DNA of 64,000 nt from Echria macrotheca (GCA_030411725.1 MU839861.1:1-64000), one strand, 5' to 3'. Numbered from the stretch's first letter, positions 33,699-44,374 are shown. Notes: generated by a model not told the origin, from the letters alone. A program made the numbers and translations.

Positions 33699-35739
33699 TT
33701 ACAAAACATAACCATCCACAAACTCCCTATTCTGGGCAGCACAGTTCACCCAGACAGAAACACTCCTGCAGGTAACCGGAAACTCAGCCCACCCGTCGCC
33801 GTCGATGACAACCCTGCCAGGACACCACCTCAACACATCCGTCCAGACCTCGCCAGCATGGTGCTGACCGACAAACATGCGCTTGGAGGCATACTCCCAC
33901 CCGTTCGTCATGACGACAGCCAGCCCATCCCCACCAGACTGCGAGGGATGACCAAGACGAGTAAAGCCGACACAGCTGGGGGCATCAAAGTAGTCATACT
34001 GCGAACCATAGGCCCAGAAGCGGCGGGCGAGCATCAGGCGGGGCAGCACGGCGCCGCCAGACGTCGGAGGGACAAAGTTGCTGTGGTCGGGTTTCGGGTG
34101 TTGGCCGAACGAGCCGTATAAATCGGCCCAGAAGACGCAGGGCAGGCCGGCGTTGGCACGGAGGAGGATCAGCGCGTAGGCGAGCGGGATGAAGTAGGGG
34201 GCGACGGGGGTCTGTTGTCATTTTTAGGAATTACCTTCCGGATATGAAGACGGTATTGTACAATACATACCTCGAGCGACTGGCCCTCTGCCGTATCATG
34301 ATTCACGACAAATGTCTTTCGACAAAGAAAATTAGCCGCCAAAACGCATGTTTACTTACACCCCTGAGTGTATACTCACCACGGCATTATCGGGCTTCCA
34401 CACCACCAGCGCGTCGTCAAACACGGTCCGCAGGTCACCCTTCTCGAACATCAACGATAACCGACTAAAATTCGACACGAGCTGGACGTCAAACAGCGAG
34501 ATCCGATGGTCCATGAACTCAATGTACCGCGCCAGGAACTCCGAGTCCTCGCGCCAGTACTCGCCGACGAGGAACCAGTCGCGGTCGACGTTCTTGTCGA
34601 TATGCCGGACGAAGTCGCGCAGGAACGAGAAGCTGTAGTGCTTGACGGCGTCGATGCGCATCCCGCCCAGCTTCACCTGGCGGGAGAGCCAGCCGGCCCA
34701 GTTGAACAGATCCCGCCGGACGTCGGGGTGTTTGTGGTCGACATCGGCAAACATGCTGTGTATCCCTCATTTCAGCCTTCCTCTCTCCTTATAACAACCT
34801 AAATAAAGACCTCCCCCCCCCCCCCCCCCCAACCCTCCCAAAGAAAAAAAAGGGACAGGAAAAAAAGGCTCACAGATAATCATAATTCCCCAACTCCTCA
34901 TCCACATCCCCCGCCCACTCCTTCCCCTCAAACCTCCAAACGCCCTTCTTCCGGGTTCCATGATCCCAATCAATCCCCGTAAAATGCTGCCTCCCCCATT
35001 TCAGGTTCGAATACCTCTCCCCGCGCCCCGGAAACCGATACCCCGTCCACGCCACAATCTTTTCCTTCCCTCCCACCTCCCTCCGCCGATCCGCGCCGTC
35101 GACCCTCGTCGCGACAACCTCTTGTACAAAATCCGCGCCGGCCTTGTGATTCAGCACCGCGTCGAACAACAACCCCACCCCATTTTGTGCTGCAACGTCC
35201 CCCAGGGTTACGAGTTCGGATTTGGTCCCCCACTTGGTCGCCCGGCTGCCTTTCTGATCAAACTCGCCGAGGTCGTATAGATCGTAAATGTCGTAGCCGT
35301 TGCCCTCGGGGCGGGCGGCCTTGCAGGCGGGCGGGATCCAGACCGATGTGATCCCCAAAGTGGAGAGGGACGGGAGGAGGGAGGTGAGGAGGCGCCAGTG
35401 TGGGCGGGAGGGGACATGGGGGAGGTACCATTCGAAGGATTGGAGGATTGTTTTGTTGGGGGGGATTGGAGGGGAAGAGGGGGAGGATGGGATGAGGAGG
35501 GGGTTGGGGAGCACGGTGGAGGGGAGGCGGGTGCGGTGGGGACGGAGGCGGGAGGAGGTTAGGTCTGGGGAGTGGGTTCCGGGCGGCGCTGGCGGCGGGG
35601 CGGGGCCGGAGGGGGAGGTGGAAGAGACAAGACCGGAGGTGGAGGAAGAGCCGGGGACGGGAGGAGGAGACGCGGACGCGGAGGAGGATGAAGTGGGGTG
35701 GTTGTTTTGCGGGGGAGCGAGGCCGAGGAATTCACTCAT
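33699..35739 (-). CDS. GH13 alpha-amylase, intracellular type
   Basis: Four exons, 35739-34874, 34755-34380, 34315-34271 and 34211-33699, encode 599 residues. The TIM-barrel signatures of glycoside hydrolase family 13 are intact: TSVWIPPACKA and GYDIYDLYDLGEF, DAVLNHKAGAD, the nucleophile Asp in GMRIDAVKH (about D324), the acid/base Glu in LVGEYW (about E354) and the NHD transition-state stabiliser (about D421). The small 45-nt third exon contains the NHD. Instead of a signal peptide it has a ~95-residue Ser/Pro-rich N-terminus, so it should be intracellular. The motif set matches the bacterial-like GH13_5 enzymes that fungi use inside the cell for alpha-glucan primers or storage glucan. The start ATG at 35739 was chosen because upstream sequence is a (GT)n/poly-T tract. 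Intron 1 contains a run of 18 C on the plus strand. Confidence 0.93.
34813..34830. repeat. Poly-C homopolymer (18 C) inside an intron
   Basis: An uninterrupted C run on the plus strand (G on the transcribed sense), within intron 1 of the amylase gene between the donor and branch region. Confidence 0.9.
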
Positions 35740-36256
35740 TTCTATTGGATGTGGTTTTTTTTTTGTGTGTGTGTGTGTGTGTACTGTGTAAAGGCTGCTC
35801 TGTATCTGCACGTGTTGTTTTTGTGAATTGTCCTGGACGAGGTAGTGAGTTGGTGATTGATGAGGGAATGAAATGAGCGGTGAGGAATAATGAAGAGAGG
35901 AAGAGTGAGAGTGAGAGAAAGTGGCTGAGTCCAAAAAAAAAAATTCGGATCTCGTCAACTTGTCCTAACAGGTCCATCAGAGAGCTTGTGTTTCTCCAAA
36001 AGGGCAGAGAGATTGGGTACTGATGACGCAGTCAGGCTGGCGTGTCAGATCCAGTCGGGCACCGGTTCCACTCACTCCTCCTTTTCAGCTCCTCGGATGA
36101 TCCCGGGTTCGCAGTCCATGCCGTCTCAGGATGGCCGGCTTACAGCATGCAAAACAGCAGGGTTGTACGAGACGAATATCATACCTGCTGGAAGTAAACT
36201 GATATATAAATGTAGGTCGTTTTGCTCTTTCTTCCCTTTCTTCGCTGGAATTTCTG
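35740..36256. other. Intergenic: amylase promoter and 5' UTR
   Basis: Contains the poly-T/(GT)9 tract just upstream of the amylase ATG and the probable promoter. Ends at the inverted-repeat element. No other gene. Confidence 0.5.
35765..35782. repeat. (GT)9 microsatellite
   Basis: Nine perfect GT units preceded by a T run, in the likely 5' UTR of the amylase gene 26-43 bases upstream of its ATG. Confidence 0.9.
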
Positions 36257-36680
36257 GGCATCTGATAGGGGTGCACCCCACTTTTGATCCGTATGCATCC
36301 CCTTCAAGATAAACTTTTCGCGTAAATCCTCAGATACAAGCGTTTCGGCGGAATTAGCAATGCCAAAAGGGTTAACAACAAGGGCTTTACGATCTATCAA
36401 AATTATGTTCAGAAACCTTTATCTACCGGAAATAAGAGATAAAAGGTCTCGACCTAACACATACCCAGGGGTCTAGCGAATACACGTAACTGCCTTATAC
36501 CATCAACTTTATCAGCCATTACAAGTTTAACACCCCTTATATATAGTAAATAGGCCTTTGACAAATATATATACAGCTTTCAGGAAAAACATCAGCAGTA
36601 AATTAGAGGGCATACGCGTAAAACGCTATGGCGGGGGGATGCACCCGTAGCAAAAGGGGGGTGCACCCCTATCAGATGCC
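36257..36680. mobile_element. MITE-like element with terminal inverted repeats
   Basis: The outer 23 bases of both ends are perfect inverted repeats (36257-36279 and 36658-36680), starting GGCATCTGATAGGGG. The match continues imperfectly for another ~23 bases (both arms reach a GTATGCATCCCC / GGGTGCATCCCC block) and weakly to about 70 bases. The interior is AT-rich and has no coding capacity for a transposase. Size and structure fit a miniature inverted-repeat transposable element of ~424 bp. I could not identify a convincing target-site duplication. The right arm overlaps the 3' end of the HNH gene. Confidence 0.72.
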
Positions 36681-37913
36681 TCGAATTCGACCAGAATGGC
36701 ACGCTGTTTAGCGGCTACGGCTTCATCGTAGCCACGCTCGTCCAGGTGTTCGTAATCGTAGTAGTCGTCAGTAACATCCGCTGCTCCACAGATAGCCGCA
36801 ACACGCAGGAGATCCCACTGCATCTGGAGGAGATCCCAACTGGGCTTATCCTCAGCCTCGTCTGCCCGGAGGAGAAACGTCTGGCCAGTTTGAATCCTCA
36901 CACCACTCTCCCGGTGTGCTAAATTGTTACCCCAGCTCTGGTCCATCACCCCAGCCTGGTGAAGGATGTTGTTGTTGTTGTTGTCGTCGAGGGAGATATA
37001 TGTAAGTGGCTTTAGGATGCTTTTCTTTAGCCAGTGCCACTGAACGACGATTCCCTCTGGCGTTTCTCTGAGAGGCTTGAGTGCGAACCGTGCGTTGTCG
37101 AACCAGAAACGAATCTGGTGGTTCATGGATATACCGTTCTTGGCAGATTGGGTGATACCTGCGTCCTCAAAATTCCTGCGCCACGCCATAGACTTCTCGG
37201 GACCCCAGAGAGCTGTAAGAAGCTCGTTGAGAGCTGCGAATTTCTTCTTCTCGCTCGTTGCAAATGGGAAAATGTGTGCTGCCTGGGGATCCCGCATTCC
37301 AGAAAACACACAAACATGTCCATCACGATCCTTTACCTAAACCCCTATTAGTATCAGAGTCAAAAGAGAAAGGGTATATAAAACGTACTTGATCTGAGAA
37401 CCCGCTTCTTGTTACCAAGCCAGAAGGGACAGGCATTCCAGGTTCGTCGAGAATTACCGTCGGTACCGCTGCGGACGGCGTAGCCGCTGCTACAGGAGCA
37501 CGAGATTCTTTGGGAATATCTATAGTAGTTAATATTAATACGAACTGAGTTAGAAATAAAATCTTACAGGCCCGAATTGCATCCGCTGCGAGTCCAAGAA
37601 TACCACGAACAACAAGAGCAGGCCGCGAAAAATTGCGGACGGTTTGTAGGAAATTGCGAATCTCGGGAATAGGTGCAATCATAAATGCGGCGAATACCGT
37701 TGCATTTAGCATTATCTCCTGATTGTAGCAAAACGGTCGAAGCTCTTCCAGAAGGGCACAGCGCGTATCTACGTCTGCAATGTAGTCGTGTACTGGCTCT
37801 GTCGGCGGAGAGATATCGTCTGCAATACGACACATGGTATCGGGATCGGCGATAGCAGCTGCAAGGATTTTGTCGACCACCTCAGCGCCTAGTTTCGCCG
37901 TTGCTTGCTCCAT
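36626..37913 (-). CDS. HNH-domain protein ending inside a MITE arm
   Basis: Three exons, 37913-37568, 37519-37389 and 37336-36626, encode 395 residues. Intron 1 is 48 nt, divisible by three and stop-free, so its retention would keep the frame. Intron 2 is 52 nt with a CTAAT branch site. The second half has the fungal HNH_2-type core: a DRDGHVCVFSG block, then AAHIFPFA with the conserved His (about H180), followed by a long helical region. Fungi have many such genes; nuclease activity and role are unproven. The N-terminal half is helical with an apolar patch near residues 60-110. The last 17 codons and the stop (from ASDRGAPP onward) are read from the right arm of the inverted-repeat element, so the original C-terminus has been replaced. 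AT-rich introns and lower GC than neighbouring genes hint at a different history. Confidence 0.78.
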
Positions 37914-38519
37914 TGTGTTGGATTTTTAGGACTGGGGTGCAATGGGAGTGAAACTGCTGTTCTATTGGCTAACTCTGTGGAAAAGAATTCTTTATATACA
38001 TCTTCCTGACTATTATATGCCAGATCCTTGCTACCGAAGTCGGTACGTAATCGGGGTCAGGAATAGCCGGGCGCGTTAGGGCCTACAGTGGCCGGCTGCA
38101 TCCCGCAGGCGCTGCTATGCTGTTTATAGTGGTCGGTTCCGCACGGACTGATCAGAATGTCCGACACATTGTATTGCGCTCCATTGTGTTGCGGAGGGAA
38201 AAGAATTGACATCTGTGCGCTGCCGGGTCGTTTATTTACCTCTGCTTGGTATCAGCTTGGTAAGGTAGATGGGATGCATTAGCCACAGTGGAACATCCGC
38301 TAGGTGCATTGTTTTCCTAGCTCGAATGGAGTTTCGGGGAATGATGCCCAATTGTCTTGGTCGGACAGATCTGGCGTCCGGTTACTAATTCCACGCTACC
38401 TAATTAAAGGTACTGTTACATACCCGCAGCCTAGACTTTTGGCGTGCTCACCTGCATTTATTCTTAAGGCCTAATTCTCTCAAATTCAGAACCACCATCA
38501 TCCGTTTGGTCAAGTGAAA
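37914..38519. other. Divergent intergenic region
   Basis: 606 bp between the HNH and HET genes, both pointing away. A 14-base direct repeat (GCTCCATTGTGTTG) occurs at 37907-37920 and 38178-38191. No gene seen. Confidence 0.45.
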
Positions 38520-40355
38520 ATGTCAACGTCAGTCAATTCCCTCGTCGACGCCAACAGCAGTATGTCCGACATCTACTCGCCGCTGGCCGAGGGAGAAATC
38601 CGTCTCGTGAAACTGATCGCAGGCTCCGGACGACCCATCCGATGTTCTCCCATCCAGACGCCTTCAGCCGAGGCGCCCCCATATGAGCCGCTGTCGTATG
38701 TCTGGGGCTCGGAAAAGCCGTCGCGCGAGACTATCGTACTCGATGGTAAAGAATTCCACATAACTGAAAACCTCCGAGTGGCCTTTGTACGCACTCCGCT
38801 GGCCCGCCCGGGATCGGCTTCTGTGGATCGACGCCCTCGCCATCAACCAGCTCGACCTCGACGAGCGAAACAGCCAGGTTGCAATAATGCCTTCCATTTA
38901 TTCCGGCAGCGTCCGCACCATAGCCTGGCTCGGGGGCTGGGACGCAGGACCATTGGAACCTGGTCTCTGGGAAGACACCATGGACAAGTTGTTTGCCCGT
39001 ATTTCGGCACCCAATTTCGTCAACAGTTTCGACTCCTCAAGCATTGCACCCCTGGAAGAGCTGCAGACCGAAGTTCGCACAGTCTACCAACTTGTCGGGA
39101 TCGAATAGTGTGTCCTTCCCTTGCGTGGACATCCAGCTAACCTATCAGCTGGACAAGGGTATGGGTAATGCAGGAGCTGGCATCGTCCCACTCGGTAGTT
39201 TTCCAGTACGGACGCTATCTTGTCGAGTTCGAAGTTCTACGGTCGTGGTTAAAATGGCTGGACCATTGCTGGGAAGCCGGCGGAGGCTACTGGCCAGTAA
39301 ATGGGACCCTCGACACGTCGACATTCCTCCAAGGCATCGAAGTCTTCCGGACTGTCCAGCTGGACGATTTTGTACCGGGCTCGGTTGGCCCAGACGGCGG
39401 GCTCTTGGATATGAATAGCTGGCTGGGAAGGTGCTGTCAGCTGTGCCATTGTTCGGACCCACGGGATAAAATCTTCGGCTTCAACAACTGTATGACGCCC
39501 GGTCTCAAGAAGTGTTTCGCAGTCGATTACACGAAGACGGTGCCAGAGGTGTTTGCATATTCGACAAGGGCAATATTCGACATCATGGGTAACCTTGAGT
39601 TCATGAACAAGGTCGATAAATGGGCCAGGCCTGATGCCGACTCCTCATATATGTTGCCGTCGTGGGTCCCCAATTTCGGGGGGCGTTTTTTCGAAGCTGC
39701 CGACTTCACCCAGAATGACACACCCAGTTCATCCCAGAGCTTTTATGAGGTTACAGACTCGGGAATGACATTGAGGGTTCGTGGTCAATGCCTAGGGATT
39801 TGCGAGCGGGTTTCGGATGCCTTCGTTTCATCGATCAACACTGGCGTGCATGGTAGCGTGGCTGACAGTGGGAAGTTTGCAACCGTCTTCGGCCACCTCA
39901 AGCAGGCCAAGGCATCTCTCGGGGTCCAGGCGGACTCGGCGGAGCTCCAAAGTTTCGTCAGGACCGCGATCTGGCCCGCAAAGACTCCCATCGAGTTGGA
40001 AAAGATGCAGAACCTAATCGCCAGAGATGACGGGGAAGCCTCTGAGCTCGAAGACCATGGACGTGTCGTCGCCTATTGGTTGAATCATCATGGCCAGCCA
40101 ATGTTCTCATTTCATCTCTCGGCCGGTCTTGTGGATGACGGGGACTCGACGAGAGAGTTCGGCATCGGCGTCGTCGGGATGCGCCCAGGAGACCAGATCT
40201 GGTCGGTCCTGGGTCTGGCAGCTCTCGTCATCGTTCGGCCACTTGAAGGAGAAGGGCACTTCACTCTCGTTGGAACTGCGTACAGTGGCATAGCTGGCGA
40301 CAAATTCGAGGAAATCTTTCGCAGAGGCGTGGATGAGGACATTTCTCTTCGCTAA
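38520..40355 (+). CDS. HET (heterokaryon incompatibility) domain protein, frameshifted
   Basis: The HET signature is clear: YEPLSYVWGSEKP near residue 55, then LLWIDALAINQLDLDERN, VRTIAWLGGW and, across a short intron, YWTRVWVMQELA. The intron (39108-39148, 41 nt) has a strong GCTAAC branch site, and its removal restores the last block exactly. Between the first and second blocks the frame changes: the T triplet at 38784-38786 carries one base too many, so the start codon's frame does not reach the conserved LLWIDA block. No intron can fix this without deleting that block. The gene is thus either an inactive allele or affected by a sequencing error. HET domains trigger regulated cell death after fusion of unlike strains; the ~400-residue C-terminal part is the variable region found in this family, with no named domain. 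Confidence 0.8.
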
Positions 40356-40902
40356 TAACCGAATCATTACGGTGAGGGCTGGGCTGAATCGAGATGCAGC
40401 AGACGCTAATGGCTCTCACGAGAGAAGAAAGTACGTTCCGACCTCTGATTGAGCAGATGGCTGCATCGACCATCACAGAGACGACGAATGGGACGACGAA
40501 AACGGAGCTCAGCTTATCGAAGGATCCACGATTCCAAGCCCTGGATGATTGTTAGTTCGGTACCTTTAGCAGGGGTTGTGGAAGGACTCAAATCAGTCGA
40601 GATGCCTCTCCATATTCGCTTCTATGGGATCTTTGAAGAAGAAAAAGGGCTTTTCCCTTTTACAGATGATATATCTAGATAGCTATAGTTCTAGAGAAAT
40701 TTGCTGGTAGGTCTCTCGTCGTGGTGTTGCCATCTGAAACTGTGCGCTGGCAAAGTACTCGGTACCAACCACACAATCTTCAAGGGCTGGGGGGTGAACA
40801 GCTGCACCTACCTATCTAGGAAGTCAATCCCCGCCATAAAGGTACCTACTGACACTCGAGGACTTCCACGACCGCCATCATGACAAAAAAACAACAACAT
40901 TG
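40356..40902. other. Intergenic
   Basis: 3' flank of the HET gene and promoter of the Cys-rich protein gene. Contains scattered CTAGG/ACCTA motifs; no gene. Confidence 0.5.
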
Positions 40903-41592
40903 ATGCATTCAACGATGCTGTCTCGAACAGGCCTCCTCGTGGGCCTTCTGGCCAACTTCGCCCTCACCTCCTCTGCTGGCTTCATCAACCCCGAGCCGGT
41001 CTCCGTCTGCAGCAGCGGTGCCGGTCCGGGCCAGACCGCCTGTGCAAGTGTCCCGGACGCGTGCTGCAGCAGCGGCGGTGGTGAGTGCTGCGCCGGCGGC
41101 TGCTGTCCTGCGAAGGCGGTCTGCATCAACAAAGGCCGTGGCGACGAGGGATGTTGTCCTATCGACGACCCGACCACCTGCGGGAAGGTGCTCCCAGTAT
41201 GTTTCTCCCCCCTTTGCGTCTCTTGGGTAGGAGAGGTTTGAAGACTGACGAGGAGGACATGACAGACGGTTTCGGTCTGCAGCGGATCTGCGGCGCCCTC
41301 GGTGACCTGCAGCGCCGGCGACGGCAGCACCTGGGTGTGTGGGCCGGACAAGGCGTGCGGCGTGCGGTTTAACGTGTGTCTTGACGCGCCGAACGTCTGC
41401 GTGACGACTGCCGATGGCTCGGGCTCGACGACGACTACTGCTGGGACTTCAACTGCCGGGGGCGGGCCGGCAGCGACGGGTTCGGGATCGCCCAGCGGAT
41501 CGGGCACACCGCTGACCGGGGAGGTTAGCGGGGGGTTGGTTGGGGTTTTGGGGGCCTTGGTTGCAGGCGTTGCTCTGGTTGCGATTTTCTAA
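40903..41592 (+). CDS. Secreted Cys-rich, probably GPI-anchored protein
   Basis: Two exons, 40903-41196 and 41266-41592, with a 69-nt phase-0 intron, give 206 residues. The N-terminus is a signal peptide (apolar TGLLVGLLANFALTSSA, cleavage probably before GFINP). The mature part is rich in Cys with CC pairs and a repeated Gly/Ser/Cys pattern (CCSSGGGECCAGGCC), and a second Cys block follows the intron. A Ser/Thr/Gly-rich spacer leads to a C-terminal apolar tail (GGLVGVLGALVAGVALVAIF) that ends the protein, the arrangement of a GPI attachment signal. Such proteins sit on the plasma membrane or wall; a role in adhesion or shielding is possible but unproven. Confidence 0.82.
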
Positions 41593-41989
41593 ACTTCTAT
41601 CTCAATTGCTCGTCGAAAATGCATCAACTTCTTGGGATTATCTGCAGTCTAGCAATTGCATTGAACTGAAACGCAATGCCATGCGTTCCTTTTCCACAAC
41701 ATGTCAACATGGTGCCATCTCGCTCAATTGTGCATTGCGTGCCCGTGACTCTCTCCCGCAGTGGGCCGCAGTTGGGTCTCAGTGGTGTGTGGGTGTGTGG
41801 TTAGCGCTTGCGTCAGCGGGCGCGCCAACTCATGACGTCACGCCAGTCTCCGGTGCAACCAGACCACGCAACAACACCTCGCGCGACCCCGCTCCTGCTT
41901 TCTGCTACACTATTTCTCTCTTGATCTCTTTCTACTCTTCTCGACGTACGAAAACTCGACCCCAGAAGATTTCAACAAACAAAATCACG
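41593..41989. other. Intergenic
   Basis: About 400 bp with a C/T-rich end typical of a fungal 5' UTR. A TGACGTCA (CRE/ATF-type) site lies at about 41833-41840, upstream of the next gene. Confidence 0.5.
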
Positions 41990-42361
41990 ATGCAGAACAC
42001 GCTCTTCGCCAGCTTCCTCACCCAGCTCTGCCTGGCCTCGCTCGCCCTGGCGGCGCCCATCGATGGCGAGGTCAAGACGACTGATGCGTGGCAGTACGGC
42101 ACCGGCGGAGGTATCTTGGGGTTGATTGTGCTCATTCTCGACATTATCGTCTTTGGTATGTTTTCTCTCTAATGTTTTCGAATGTGCTGTGTGCTGATAA
42201 TTGTCGTAGTCGAGGTCATCAAGTCGAACCGCCCGCCGGTCCACAAGCTTCTCTGGTCCCTGCTTGTCTTCTTCTTCCCCATCGGCGGTCTCATCATCTA
42301 CTACCTCTTCTCCAACCGGGCTGCGCACAACAGCGGATCGGGATACGAGGCGCTCCCGTAA
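41990..42361 (+). CDS. Small PLDc_N-type membrane protein
   Basis: Two exons, 41990-42155 and 42210-42361, with a 54-nt intron, encode 105 residues. A signal-like N-terminus (ending LALAAPIDG) is followed by two membrane segments, GGILGLIVLILDIIVFVEVI and the KLLWSLLVFFFPIGGLIIYY stretch ending in LFSNR. The W...L..FFP..G..IYYLF.NR pattern is that of the PLDc_N (phospholipase D N-terminal) family, a two-helix hairpin found alone in many small fungal and bacterial proteins. No phospholipase domain follows, so no enzyme activity is expected. The frame is open upstream to 41540, but that part overlaps the previous gene's 3' end and lacks coding character; the ATG at 41990 starts a clean signal sequence. 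Confidence 0.82.
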
Positions 42362-42621
42362 ATCGGGACCGGACATGACGTCATAGTCGGGTGATAAGGA
42401 GACCAGAGGGTGTTTGTCAAGCATGGTGAGACGGGGAACGAGTTAGCGGGAGCTCAGTCAGTGTCGTTGATATTTCTACCAAATGGCGTAGTAGTGGAAG
42501 TTGGCGAAAGGGTGATGGTTAGCTTTCACGGTGGGCAGAGGTCGGTGTCTGTTGCGGGCACACGATGTACGAGGTTTCCTATTAGCAGACAAGCAATTGC
42601 ATTACATTTCCATGGCGATAA

Positions 42622-43797
42622 TTATAGAGCATCTTTCCCGCTCGGAGCAAACAGGGCAAAGCGGCCAACGCGGCCACCATCACCTGCCACCTGGAATGCC
42701 TTCTCCCACTCGTCTAGCTCAAAGACACCCAGACACTCGACACCCGCCACCTTGCCCAGCTTCAACCTGCCCGTCTCAACCAAACGGATGACATCGTCAA
42801 TCTGGCTCGGTGTGAACATCCAACTACCCTGGAGAGTAAGACCCTTGACCATGATCTGGTAGTAAGGGAACCCAACATCCCCCGCAGCACCACCCATCAA
42901 GCTCATCCTGCCCTTCGGTCTCAGCGCCGCAATGCCCGCCTTGATATGCGGACTCTGCGAAGCACTCGGCGGCGACATGTCAAAGTAGACATCGACGGTC
43001 CCGTCGCGGCTGCCCAGCGCGCGCGCCGCGCCCTTGATAGCCTCGACATTCTCGTCGACCGTCCCCGCCATGCCCAGCACCGCCATCTTCGAGCCGGGAT
43101 ACGCCCTCGCCGCGACGTCCTGCAACTCTTTTAGGATCTCGGAATTGCGGCCCATGGCAATCACCCTCGCGCCGAGCGCCAGCGCCACGTGCACGGCGGC
43201 GCCGCCAAAGGACCCCGTCGCCGGCGCGACGAGCACCGTCTCGCCGGGGCGGACGTCGACATCCCTCAACCCGCCGTAGGTGATCATCAGCGAGAGCAGG
43301 TAGCCGAGGTCGTCGAGGGTGTAGCCCAGCTCGTGGAGGAGGACGGCCTCGTCGAGGAGGTGCACGTTCTCGGCGGGCACGCGCACGAGCTCGCCCCAGC
43401 TGCCGTTGCGCCACTCGCCTGCCGCGAGGGCTTTTCCCGCGGCCGAGGGGCCGCTGTTGAGGCCGTGCAGGATCTGGGTATGCGACAAATCGGCGGCGCG
43501 GATGACCGGGTCGATGTAGACTAGTGCGCCGGAGGAAGAGGACAGGGTGGGTGCGTCCGAGGAGGCGGCGATCAGGCGGGCTATGGCGGCGCTCCCCGGG
43601 ATGAGGGGGGTCGGGAAGTGGTAGCCGCGTGGGTTGCCTCGGGTGAAGATGTCGCGGGTGTAGGCGAAGAGGTTTGCGCGGAGGGGGCGGACGAGGGCGG
43701 TTCCGGCCATGAGGGGGGGAGTTGGGAGGGTGGTGAGGGTGGGAGGGGCCGAGGGAGAGGTGAATTGGAGGGCGCGGTAGGACGGGGGGATTTCCAT
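42622..43797 (-). CDS. MDR-type NAD(P)-dependent oxidoreductase
   Basis: A single-exon gene of 391 residues. The N-terminal part is the GroES-like substrate domain (TRGNPRGYHFPTPLIPGS). The Rossmann core has the nucleotide-binding loop VLVAPATGSFGGAAVHVALALGARV, interpreted here as a GxGxxG variant (ATGSFGGA), and a later MGGAAGDVGFPYYQIM stretch. The zinc-binding Cys/His set of classical alcohol dehydrogenases is missing, so it belongs with the zinc-independent quinone oxidoreductase/enoyl reductase side of the medium-chain superfamily. The substrate is unknown. The sequence is strongly GC-rich at third positions. No pathway genes adjoin it. Confidence 0.88.
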   Translation of the reverse strand: MEIPPSYRALQFTSPSAPPTLTTLPTPPLMAGTALVRPLRANLFAYTRDIFTRGNPRGYHFPTPLIPGSAAIARLIAASSDAPTLSSSSGALVYIDPVIRAADLSHTQILHGLNSGPSAAGKALAAGEWRNGSWGELVRVPAENVHLLDEAVLLHELGYTLDDLGYLLSLMITYGGLRDVDVRPGETVLVAPATGSFGGAAVHVALALGARVIAMGRNSEILKELQDVAARAYPGSKMAVLGMAGTVDENVEAIKGAARALGSRDGTVDVYFDMSPPSASQSPHIKAGIAALRPKGRMSLMGGAAGDVGFPYYQIMVKGLTLQGSWMFTPSQIDDVIRLVETGRLKLGKVAGVECLGVFELDEWEKAFQVAGDGGRVGRFALFAPSGKDAL

Positions 43798-44357
43798 TTT
43801 GTGTTGTTGCGGTTGAGGTATACGGTGTGTGATATTGATGAAGTTGGTAGTCTTGACAAGTTATCCAAGATGAGCTCAGTGTGGGATATCTCAGGTCGCT
43901 AAGCTGGAAAGGGGTGGTGGATGAGTATCAACAATCTTGGCTCTTGGCTTGGTGGTGTCCCCTGGATTTATACATGCCTCGATTCTCAATTGCTTACAAC
44001 CGTACCTAGGTACCCAGCATGGGAATGCGGAACAGGAAAAACTGTCCGACAAAGAAACGCGGTACCGTAAACAGACAAAGAGTACCTACCTAGAGATGCA
44101 TTTTGCTAAGCCCACCGCAATGTTGTTCCGCTCGGTGATGTGTGTGTTTCACAACGTAAGGCAGGTTCGCTGGTAGCTAACATCGCATCGGAGATCGGTG
44201 ATTTCTAGGCAAGGTAGGCAGGCGATCATCGGACATTCCGCCGCAGCACCGGGGGGGTTCTTAGTCAGGACACCGCAGCGTTTCGCGCGCCGACGCCCTC
44301 CCGGACGTGCTGAGGTAACAAACAGGACGGGAATTCTTTTGGCCGGGTAATCCCCCT

Positions 44358-44374
44358 AAAAAAAAAAAAAAAAA
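44358..44374. repeat. Poly-A homopolymer (17 A)
   Basis: Uninterrupted A run about 117 bases upstream of the dispersed repeat copy at 44491-44600. Confidence 0.85.

Noticed and set aside
35740..35958. Upstream in-frame extension of the amylase
   Set aside because: It would translate the poly-T/(GT)9 tract into Thr-His repeats; a 5' UTR is more likely.
38787..38852. An intron to explain the HET frameshift (GTACGC donor, ACCAG acceptor)
   Set aside because: It would delete the conserved LLWIDALAINQ block that defines the HET domain.
41540..41989. N-terminal extension of the PLDc_N protein
   Set aside because: Overlaps the previous gene's end and non-coding sequence; the internal ATG gives a normal signal sequence.
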